Shown here: piece by piece, positions 53,021-59,961 of the stretch
Layout: each line of letters starts with the position of its first letter
How positions within the stretch are numbered: position 1 is the first letter of the stretch
NCBI RefSeq assembly: GCF_019856455.1
Contig: NZ_CP082205.1
Coordinates: 620,001 to 684,000, forward strand
Direction: 5' to 3'
DNA: 64,000 nt
Source: Streptococcus suis
GTDB lineage: Bacteria > Bacillota > Bacilli > Lactobacillales > Streptococcaceae
Made by a program: the position numbers and the translations under genes
Notes under the pieces: model-generated
Database searches by the model: none
What the model saw: only the letters and a program-made list of their open reading frames with translations
What the model was told of the DNA's origin: nothing

Positions 53021-53497
53021 TTATGCAGGATGGATATTTTTATTGGGTTTGATTGTTACATTACTTGTAATACTTATTTTATCTGAAGAAGCTTCATTTT
53101 TTTTAGGTTGTAAAATGCCACTAAAATAAAAATTGAACTTTACAAAGTATTTTTGTTGAGAATTTTGATAGATTGTATATGATTCTTTTTCAATCTTTTT
53201 CTGCAATAATTTTGCAAATTCTTCAGTAGAAAAAACGAGAGTTTGAAAATTTTGAGATACTTTAGTTATAAATGCATAGCTTAGATTTGTCAATTTTATA
53301 TCATTTAAATCTATAGAATTTAGATTTTTGCAATCTTCATTTAATTTGAAATCTACGGAATGCCAACTTCTCCAACTTTTACTCGATTTGTCATAATTTC
53401 CGCTGTATCTAACAGTAAGATTTTGCTTATTTTTATACTCACTTAATCGTTCTTTTATTTCTTTTTCTATTATATCTTTATTTACTTTTGAATTTTT
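53021..53497 (-). pseudogene. C-terminal part of an unknown gene split by IS30 copy 2
   Basis: Minus-strand frame that continues, after removing IS30 and one 12-bp target copy, from the fragment at 55037-55150. It reads KVNKDIIEKEIKERLSEYKNK onward to NIHPA-stop. The restored protein would have 192 residues, be rich in Asn, Lys and Ser, lack membrane segments and match no family I recognise. An internal TTG gives a 90-codon stretch, but there is no evidence that it is translated. Confidence 0.75.
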
Positions 53498-55036
53498 GGT
53501 AAATTCTCAAAGTAAGTTCTAGTTCCCGTCCTTCCAGAAGTTACTCTGAGAAAACTGCATAACATCAACAGAATTTAGTCTCAGACTAAGTTCTGTTTTT
53601 GACTAAAAATGTTGATAGTAGTGAGTTTTAGGGTTGAAAATGTTGAAAAAAAGAGTACACTAAAGTTACTGGCTCTGAGACGTCTCAAAGTAAGTTCTAG
53701 CTATCTGGAATTTTGGATGGGACAAGTTCCTTTCTATTTTGAAATTATTTTTTAATAAAAACTAGCAATTACTTATCTAGTAATCGAGGTGATTGGATGA
53801 CGTTCTCAGGGTCAATTTTAGAGATTCCCAAAAGTGTTGCCAATTCATCACCGTAGGTAAATGTAAAGAGTTCATAGGCGGATTTTCCGTTGAAAGAAGC
53901 TCGTTTGACGCTGTTAACATGCGAACAAACCAGGTTGATGTCCTCCTGTGTCAAGTTATCAAACGAACTTCCTTTAGGAAGAATATCTCTGATAAGTGTG
54001 TGATTCTTCTCAATTCTCCCTTTCTGGTCAGAACGATTGGGGTCACAGAAGAATAGCTTAGATTCTCCACGAACATCCATTTCGATGTCGTCCACTCTAG
54101 CGAATTCACCGCCATTATCGGTCAGAATGACAGGGAATAGTTCGCAGAAGTCCATCTCTTTCTGATGCAGGTCATTCTTGATAGCGTAGAGATGTTTAGC
54201 GACCTCATTAGCTGTTTTATTATCAAGCAATCGAGCGAAGATAAAGTTACAGAAGGAGAGGTTAAAGGTGAGAAGTACCTTTCCGCCGATCCGTCCAGTA
54301 ACGGTGTCCATTTCCAGCCAATAGCTGTTTCCTTTCTCTGTGAGAAAGCGTTGGAAGTCCTCGTAAGACCGTCCTTCTTTGGCAGTTTTAGGAATGGGTT
54401 GTAGGTTTCTGGTTCTTCGCTTTCTGAATTTCACGACACGGGGGAAATCAATGGGCTTTGTGGAAAGATAGCCTTTTTCAAGGTATCGGTAGATAGAAGC
54501 TCTGGATGCCGAAAGTTCGTTTGAGGCGATGATGTGGTTGAGGTGTTGGCCCTTTTGGATGGCTGAAGAGACAATCTCATCCATGCGATAGAATTCTTCC
54601 TTGTTTAGTGCAACCCCTGTTCTCGAGTCTGAGAGCTTAGCTTCATAATCAAGCTGAGCTCTTTTTGCGTAGTAGAACTGTTTCTGGTATCCGCAGTTGC
54701 TTCTCTTTTTCGGACAGGCATTACAAACGTAGGGAGCCTTTTTGAGTAAAGGGCAAGAATCACAATTGGATGTCACAGAATTTTCTTTAACCACTCGATT
54801 TCTCCGAACTTCTTTTGAGATTGTGGACGGATCTTTTCCTAGCTTAACAGCGATAGCTGAGAAGGGCTTAAGTTGTTCAATTCCTATTTGAATATCATTG
54901 CGATCAGAGAGGGTTAAGTGTTTGTTTTTCATTGTCAGTTACCAACTTGTCCCATAGTAAGTTCTACCTTATTTCTTTGTCTCAGTCTAATTTCCAGTTT
55001 TTAAGACAGACTAGAACTTACTTTGGGAATTTAGCC
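53498..55036. mobile_element. IS30-family insertion sequence, copy 2 (1539 bp)
   Basis: Same ends, same length and near-identical sequence as 15406-16944. A perfect 12-bp direct repeat TTTTGAATTTTT flanks it (53486-53497 and 55037-55048). The insertion lies within an open reading frame and next to an AT-rich palindrome (AATTTTTAAAATT at 55042-55054). Confidence 0.93.
53769..54932 (-). CDS. IS30-family transposase, copy 2
   Basis: A 387-residue transposase with the same helix-turn-helix, cysteine cluster and DDE residues as copy 1. Differences visible by reading are Ala/Ser (VSAA versus VSSA), Ser/Asn (GSSYW versus GNSYW), Arg/Lys (SVRRAS versus SVKRAS) and Glu/Asp (GEELA versus GDELA). The intact frame suggests recent transposition or ongoing exchange between copies. 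Confidence 0.95.
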   Translation of the reverse strand: MKNKHLTLSDRNDIQIGIEQLKPFSAIAVKLGKDPSTISKEVRRNRVVKENSVTSNCDSCPLLKKAPYVCNACPKKRSNCGYQKQFYYAKRAQLDYEAKLSDSRTGVALNKEEFYRMDEIVSSAIQKGQHLNHIIASNELSASRASIYRYLEKGYLSTKPIDFPRVVKFRKRRTRNLQPIPKTAKEGRSYEDFQRFLTEKGNSYWLEMDTVTGRIGGKVLLTFNLSFCNFIFARLLDNKTANEVAKHLYAIKNDLHQKEMDFCELFPVILTDNGGEFARVDDIEMDVRGESKLFFCDPNRSDQKGRIEKNHTLIRDILPKGSSFDNLTQEDINLVCSHVNSVKRASFNGKSAYELFTFTYGDELATLLGISKIDPENVIQSPRLLDK

Positions 55037-55150
55037 TTTTGAATTTTTAAAATTGGAATTTGTAACTTCAATTTGAATATATGTAACATCTTTGGATTCG
55101 ACTAGCTCTATACTTTCTTTAGGTCTTCTGTCATAAAAGATTTTCGTCAT
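55037..55150 (-). pseudogene. N-terminal part of the unknown gene split by IS30 copy 2
   Basis: Starts at the ATG at 55148-55150 with AGAGG 7 nt upstream (an in-frame ATG two codons earlier is too close to it). Encodes MTKIFYDRRPKESIELVESK and 18 further residues before the IS boundary. It lies 11 nt after the stop of the preceding minus-strand frame, so the two were probably an operon. Confidence 0.75.
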
Positions 55151-55161
55151 TTGCATACCTC

Positions 55162-55503
55162 TTAGTTTTTAATATCTATATTATATCTTTCTTTAAACTC
55201 TTTTTCAGTTAGTCTAATTTCTTTTGTAAGTAAAGAACCACTATAGAATTCACAATTTTCACATGTTACTGTAATCTCATTTTGATTAAATACTCCAAAA
55301 TTATCAACATCAATAGAACATTCTATGAATGTAAAAGTTGGGTTACCATTCAGTCTTACATTATTTAAGTTTGGTATTTTATGGAAAGATATATTTCTAA
55401 ATGTTTCTACTTCAGTTAAGAAATTTAAACGTAGGCTAAGTTCTTCCATTTCTTCTATAGGGTAGGTTTGAAAAAAGTAAAGTAGAATACAGATTGCAGA
55501 CAA
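55162..55503 (-). CDS. Unknown protein, probably truncated at its N-terminus by IS1182
   Basis: An open frame of 113 codons from a TTG at 55501-55503, or 95 codons from the ATG at 55447-55449. The core reads LNFLTEVETFRNISFHKIPNLNN...FTFIECSIDVDNF and ends KERYNIDIKN. The upstream end runs into a hairpin and the IS1182 element about 20 nt away, so the original start may have been lost. No family recognised. Base composition is AT-rich like the rest of the island. It is followed at 11 nt by the IS30-split gene. Confidence 0.45.
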   Translation of the reverse strand: MSAICILLYFFQTYPIEEMEELSLRLNFLTEVETFRNISFHKIPNLNNVRLNGNPTFTFIECSIDVDNFGVFNQNEITVTCENCEFYSGSLLTKEIRLTEKEFKERYNIDIKN

Positions 55504-55529
55504 ACATCGTTTTGGTGTTTGTCTTTTTT
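55498..55529 (+). terminator. Hairpin at the IS1182 left border
   Basis: AGACAAACA/TGTTTGTCT 9-bp stem followed by TTTTT on the plus strand, where no plus-strand gene lies upstream. It may belong to the element's border. Confidence 0.55.
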
Positions 55530-56990
55530 ACTGTTTTTAGAGAAAAATGGCTGTTTTAATGCTGAAACCACCCCATCTGGACAAAATAAAAAGGCCTTCT
55601 TGCCATCCTTTTAACTAGTTTTTTGAGATTTAAGCACGCCAAAGTCAGTCCAATCTTATCCTCCATTTTGGACTTGCCTTTTTCCCTCGTGTAGCGCAGA
55701 TTATGGTATTCCTTGGCTGTGCCAAATAGCCGTTCAATCGTCTCTTTCCGATGTTGGTAGAGCTCCTTCATCCCTCTTTGATGACGAATATCCTCGCACT
55801 GTTCCAAATACTCCTTCCAAATATGCCGCGTGACAACTTTTTGATGGTTCTTACTGGTCGTACATACTGATAATAGGGGACAGTTGGCACAAATTGCTGG
55901 GTCACTTTTGTATTCTCGGTAGCCTTCTCGGGTAGTCGTGCGATAGGTCAAGGCCTGATGTTCAGGACACAGGACACAATCGAAGTGTTCGTCATAGACC
56001 AAATCTTTAGGACGAAGTTGTCCCTTCTTCCCACGGGGACGGGTGTAGGGAAGGACAGGAGTGATTTCCTTATCAATTAGAAACTTGGCAATACTGGGAG
56101 TTTTATAGCCCGAATCCGCAATGATAGACTTGGGTTTCAAGGGTTCAAGCTTGGCAAAAAGTGCAGGAAAAGCCTGGCTGTCATGGATATTGCCAGCCTC
56201 AACACTATAAGCAAGTGCCCATCCATACTTATCACAGGCAACTTGGGCTGAATAAGCAAATACCTCCTTATGGTCTCCTTTGTGGAACCAGCCACTCTCA
56301 GGGTCGGTAGTGGATAGTTTCTGGTTTTTAACCTCTCTTTTTTCGACGGGCTTTAGTGGCTTTTTTCCGTGCTTTACCCGATCTTGATTAATTTCGATTT
56401 CCAGCTGTTCACTCATGAATTTAGCCTGCTTTTCCACCTCTTGGTTGATAAACTTACGATTATTGGCCGCAGCTTTAATATGAGTTCCGTCTATGAAAAT
56501 CTCCGTCGGGTCAATCAGGCCTGCATTGATACATAGCCCAAGAATATGCGTGAAAATGGACTCAATCAACCCTTTCTCTTGAAAGCGACGCGAATAATTT
56601 TTGCCGTATGTCATGAAGTGAGGCACCTTGTCATCTAGGGTTAAACCAAGAAACCAGCGATAGGCAGTATTCACTTCAATATCCTTGATGGTCTGACGCA
56701 TGGAACGAATACCATAAAAGCACTGAATCAGAGGAATTTTAACTAACATGACAGGGTCAAGACTAGGACGACCATTATCAGGCGAATAGGTATCTTCTAC
56801 TAGGTCATAAATGAAGTCGAAGTCAATCACAGCTTCCACTTGGCGCAGGAAATTATCCTCAGGCACAAGCTGGTCAAGGGTATAGAAACCGTACTGATTG
56901 CGGTTATAGTCAGGTTTTTCTTTGTGTAACATAGGAGAACCTCACAAGTCCTTTTTCTTATATTATACTCCTAAATACGAAGAAAAGCCC
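55521..56990. mobile_element. IS1182-family insertion sequence (about 1.47 kb, ends approximate)
   Basis: Intact transposase gene. Weak terminal similarity was found between GTCTTTTTTACTGTTTTTAG at the left and GGCTTTTCTTCGTATTTAG read inward from the right. No target duplication could be established, so the boundaries are estimates. The right border abuts the terminator stem of the gene at 56991-57587. Confidence 0.6.
55556..56932 (-). CDS. IS1182-family transposase
   Basis: A 458-residue transposase of the IS1182 (DUF772/DDE_Tnp_1-like) type. The N-terminal domain has NQYGFYTLDQLVPEDNFLRQVEAVIDFDFIYDLVEDTYSPDNGRPSLDPV. The catalytic region has EIFIDGTHIKAAANN, SIIADSGYKTPSIAKFL and the late ERLFGTAKEYHNLRYTREKGK block, with a cysteine cluster (CVLCPEHQ...CANCPLLSVC) before it. 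The frame is intact. AGGAGAACCTATG-type context is weak: TTCTCCTATG gives an SD CCTATG-proximal AGGTT. Confidence 0.93.
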   Translation of the reverse strand: MLHKEKPDYNRNQYGFYTLDQLVPEDNFLRQVEAVIDFDFIYDLVEDTYSPDNGRPSLDPVMLVKIPLIQCFYGIRSMRQTIKDIEVNTAYRWFLGLTLDDKVPHFMTYGKNYSRRFQEKGLIESIFTHILGLCINAGLIDPTEIFIDGTHIKAAANNRKFINQEVEKQAKFMSEQLEIEINQDRVKHGKKPLKPVEKREVKNQKLSTTDPESGWFHKGDHKEVFAYSAQVACDKYGWALAYSVEAGNIHDSQAFPALFAKLEPLKPKSIIADSGYKTPSIAKFLIDKEITPVLPYTRPRGKKGQLRPKDLVYDEHFDCVLCPEHQALTYRTTTREGYREYKSDPAICANCPLLSVCTTSKNHQKVVTRHIWKEYLEQCEDIRHQRGMKELYQHRKETIERLFGTAKEYHNLRYTREKGKSKMEDKIGLTLACLNLKKLVKRMARRPFYFVQMGWFQH

Positions 56991-57010
56991 TTAGAAAATC
57001 AATTCTAAGG
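56989..57010 (-). terminator. Terminator of the island membrane-protein gene
   Basis: CCTTAGAA-TTGATT-TTCTAAGG on the minus strand spans the stop codon. Its T-rich tail (GCTTTTCTT) now coincides with the IS1182 border. Confidence 0.7.
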
Positions 57011-57587
57011 ACTTTGTCTTCAGTCTGTTCTCTTTTATTTTAGAAATCAAATGATTTCTAGTAATATCTGTCGTGTTCTTGTTATTGCTGTAGAATTTAT
57101 CAAGCGTTTTAAAAATAAAACCTAAATCAAAGTCGTAATATTTCTTTTCGTCAGAAAAAGTCTTAGCAACTTGTAGTAAATAAAGTGTAAAATTATAGAT
57201 CCCGTTTAATATTTCATCTATGTAATAAGTTTGGTCGTTTAAATTATTCTGATTTTTGTTTTTAGTATTGGCTACAGATTCACTATTTAATTGTGTTTTT
57301 AGTTCTTTCACTAATTTTTCGTATTTTGGTTCAATATAATTTTTAATGTTGATAAATGTTTCTACTTTTGTAGCATCTTCACTGATGTTTTTATTTTTTA
57401 TATCTACATTCCAAAGGTACATAGTTGGTATTGCTACAATACAAACTGCTAAAACCTCTGGATTATTTATAATATTTGGAGGAGTTTTTCCTGTAATCCA
57501 ACTTAATATAAAGATTCCAAAAATTCCACAGACAATTAGTGGAATAATTGACTTTAAGAAATGACTAACTTTTTTTATTAATTGCAT
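56991..57587 (-). CDS. Unknown two-helix membrane protein of the smpB-adjacent island
   Basis: A 198-residue protein with two N-terminal membrane helices (about residues 10-32 and 44-62) and a long cytosolic, Lys/Asn-rich C-terminal region (about 63-198). The C-terminal region contains KNYIEPKYEKLVKELKTQL and YYDFDLGFIFKTLDKFY. Composition is much more AT-rich than the flanking rnr-smpB and adh genes, suggesting acquired DNA. A TGCTATAAT -10 is present at about 57621-57629. No family recognised; a defence or phage-related role is possible but unsupported. Confidence 0.6.
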   Translation of the reverse strand: MQLIKKVSHFLKSIIPLIVCGIFGIFILSWITGKTPPNIINNPEVLAVCIVAIPTMYLWNVDIKNKNISEDATKVETFINIKNYIEPKYEKLVKELKTQLNSESVANTKNKNQNNLNDQTYYIDEILNGIYNFTLYLLQVAKTFSDEKKYYDFDLGFIFKTLDKFYSNNKNTTDITRNHLISKIKENRLKTKSLELIF

Positions 57588-57717
57588 ATCGTACTTTCGT
57601 ATCTTATTTTTTTATTTCTATTATAGCATAAATTTTTAGGTGATAAGGTTTTTATAAGGATTTTTTTGTACTTTATTTTGAATTTATAATTCAAAAGGTA
57701 ATAAAGAGATTTGGAAA

Positions 57718-57768
57718 TAAAAAGGGCATAAAATCATATTGCTAAAAATATTGATTTTATGCTTTTTA
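57718..57768. terminator. Bidirectional terminator downstream of the adh gene
   Basis: GCATAAAATCA (57726-57736) pairs perfectly with TGATTTTATGC (57752-57762), with A and T runs on the outer sides. Confidence 0.8.
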
Positions 57769-57816
57769 TGATATGTATCAAAAATATTTGTGTTTGTTCT
57801 TATACATTATCTGACC

Positions 57817-58869
57817 TTAATCCACCATAATCATTGCTTTAATCGTTTTACGGTTGGCCATGTCTTTGTAGGCTTGGTCGATATTGTCTAGGCTGTAAGT
57901 TTGGGTGAAAACTCGACCTGGGTTGATGTCGCCTTTGAGAACTGCATCGAGCAAAATTTCCTTATCATAGGTTGTGACAGAAGCAGAGCCACCACCGATA
58001 ATGATATTTTGAGCAAAGGTTGAGCCAAGGGCATGGTTGTTGTAGTGTGGCACACCGACAAAGCCGATTCGACCACCATTGTGAAGCACGCCGAGGGCTT
58101 GGTCAATTGAGGCTTCTGTTCCGACACATTCAAGGGCGGCATCAGCTCCACCACCTAGAATTTCACGGACTTTGGCAATACCTTCCTCACCTCGTTCTGC
58201 TACGATGGCAGTAGCCCCTGATTCCAAAGCCATTTGCTGGCGGTCTGCATGGCGGCTCATCATGATAATCTGAGAAGCTCCGCGCATTTTTGCAGCAATG
58301 ACGGCACATTGCCCCACTGCACCATCACCGATGACAACCACCTTATCACCAGGTTTGACATCTGCAACACGCGCAGCATGGTAGCCTGTTGGCATAACAT
58401 CTGCCAGAGTTAAGAGAGATTTGATCATGCCTTCTGAGTAGTCGCTTGGCTGACCAGGAATTTTGACCAAGGCCCAGTTGCCGTAGTGGAAACGAATGTA
58501 TTGAGACTGGTAGTTGTTGCCCCAGTTGGTGTAGCCTGGATGGTTGTCACAAGTACCGTCAAAGCCAGCACGACAGGCATCACAGTGTCCGCAACCATGT
58601 GTAAATGGAACGATAACGAAGTCACCAGGAACAAGTGTTGTAATGTCTTCGCCTACCTCTTCAACGATACCGATGGCTTCATGACCAGAGTTTGTGTCAC
58701 CGTGGTCATGGTGAATGTCTTCTCCGTAGCCCCAAAGGTCCGACCCACAGACACAGGCACGAACGACCTTGATAATGACATCATCTTTGGCTTGAAGGCT
58801 AGGTTTTTCGATTTCTGCAACGGTCATCTTACCGGCTTTTTCATAAATAGCTGCTTTCATATTCATCAC
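57817..58869 (-). CDS. Zinc-dependent alcohol dehydrogenase
   Basis: A 347-350-residue medium-chain dehydrogenase. Catalytic zinc ligands appear in ACVCGSDLW and the GHE of NSGHEAIG (about residues 63-66). The structural-zinc cysteines are in CGHCDACRAGFDGTC, and the nucleotide-binding fold has VVIGDGAVGQCAV (about 173-185). NAD(P)-dependent oxidation of an alcohol or reduction of an aldehyde is expected; the substrate is unknown. The start may be ATG 58866 or 58860; Shine-Dalgarno signals are weak. The promoter has MerR-type architecture, suggesting induction by an electrophile such as an aldehyde. Confidence 0.9.
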   Translation of the reverse strand: MMNMKAAIYEKAGKMTVAEIEKPSLQAKDDVIIKVVRACVCGSDLWGYGEDIHHDHGDTNSGHEAIGIVEEVGEDITTLVPGDFVIVPFTHGCGHCDACRAGFDGTCDNHPGYTNWGNNYQSQYIRFHYGNWALVKIPGQPSDYSEGMIKSLLTLADVMPTGYHAARVADVKPGDKVVVIGDGAVGQCAVIAAKMRGASQIIMMSRHADRQQMALESGATAIVAERGEEGIAKVREILGGGADAALECVGTEASIDQALGVLHNGGRIGFVGVPHYNNHALGSTFAQNIIIGGGSASVTTYDKEILLDAVLKGDINPGRVFTQTYSLDNIDQAYKDMANRKTIKAMIMVD

Positions 58870-58911
58870 ACATTTACTTGTCAGTAAATATCCTTTCTAA
58901 TTGATATGAAT

Positions 58912-58942
58912 ATTATATACCTTGGAGTTCACTCCAAGTCAA
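58912..58942 (-). promoter_or_regulatory. MerR-type promoter with dyad operator
   Basis: On the minus strand TTGACT (58937-58942) and TATAAT (58912-58917) are separated by 19 nt, the elongated spacer typical of MerR-activated promoters. The spacer region holds the perfect dyad CTTGGAGT-GA-ACTCCAAG (58921-58938). Such CTTGGAG dyads are used by AdhR/NmlR-like MerR regulators. Confidence 0.82.
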
Positions 58943-59012
58943 GAAAAAAATGGGTTTGAATTCATATTTCCTTTGTGATAGACTAAGTGTATCGGAAAGA
59001 AAAGGAGAGATA

Positions 59013-59873
59013 ATGACGGTTTTAGTTCCTTACAAACGCATGCCTATTTGGAATCAGGAGACGGTTCCGCAGCATTTTTTGACCAAGCACAATACCAAGG
59101 TGGGAACTTGGGCCAAAATCAAAGTCTTGAAGGGCCAGCTCAAATTTGAGCCGATTTCAGATGACAATGAGATTTTGGGAGAATTTGTCTATGGGCCGAC
59201 AGATGATGTTCCCTTTGTAGAGCCGCAGGCTTGGCATCGAGTAACCTTGTTGACAGAGGATACGGAGTTTTTCTTGGAATTTTTCTGTCAGCCAGAGGAT
59301 TATTTTGCTAAAAAGTACGACTATACTCGGACACATTCGGAAGTCTTGGAGGCCTTGAAAATCATCGAGCCTTGTAAGGTCTTGGACTTGGGCTGTGGTC
59401 ATGGCAGGAACAGTCTCTACTTGGCTCAGCAGGGATTTGAGGTGACGGCAGTTGATAAGGATGTGCCAAGTATTCGGACACTCTTGCAGGTCAAGGAAGC
59501 AGAGGACTTGGACTTGCAGGCTGGGACCTATGACATCAACTCGGCCAGTCTGGAGCAGGACTACGACTGGATAATCTCAACTGTGGTCTTCATGTTTTTG
59601 GAGCGTGACCGTGTACCTGCCATTATCCAAAATATGCAGGAGCAGACACGGCCGGGTGGTTACAACTTGATTGTAGCAGCCATGGATACGGAAGATGCCC
59701 CTTGTCCTATGAATTTCTCCTTTACCTTTGGAGCAGGTGAGTTGAAGGAATACTATCGTGACTGGGAACTGGTCAAATACAATGAAGATTTTGGTCAACT
59801 CCATAAGCGGGATGAAAATGGCAATTTCCTTAAGATGCGGTTTGCGACCATGTTGGCTAGAAAAAATGTGTAA
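59013..59873 (+). CDS. tehB: TehB-type SAM-dependent methyltransferase with N-terminal cupin domain
   Basis: A 286-residue protein. Residues about 1-90 form a small cupin-like DUF1971 domain (LKFEPISDDNEILGEFVYG, PQAWHRVTLL). Residues about 100-286 form a class I methyltransferase with the SAM motif VLDLGCGHGRNSLYLAQQGFEVTAVDKD. TehB proteins methylate and detoxify tellurite; the natural substrate in streptococci is unclear. AAGGAG precedes the ATG at 59013. In pneumococcus tehB directly follows smpB; here an island and the adh gene lie between. Confidence 0.9.
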   Translation: MTVLVPYKRMPIWNQETVPQHFLTKHNTKVGTWAKIKVLKGQLKFEPISDDNEILGEFVYGPTDDVPFVEPQAWHRVTLLTEDTEFFLEFFCQPEDYFAKKYDYTRTHSEVLEALKIIEPCKVLDLGCGHGRNSLYLAQQGFEVTAVDKDVPSIRTLLQVKEAEDLDLQAGTYDINSASLEQDYDWIISTVVFMFLERDRVPAIIQNMQEQTRPGGYNLIVAAMDTEDAPCPMNFSFTFGAGELKEYYRDWELVKYNEDFGQLHKRDENGNFLKMRFATMLARKNV

Positions 59874-59961
59874 AATATATCTAGAAGCACTTGCAAGGCA
59901 GGTGCTTTTGCGATACAATATATGTGCAAATGGGTATTTTATTATATGAAAGGAGAAGTCT

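Noticed and set aside
57677..57698. TTTTGAATT-TAT-AATTCAAAA palindrome as an operator or attachment site
   Set aside because: It lies in very AT-rich non-coding DNA where such palindromes arise easily, and no nearby promoter elements align with it.
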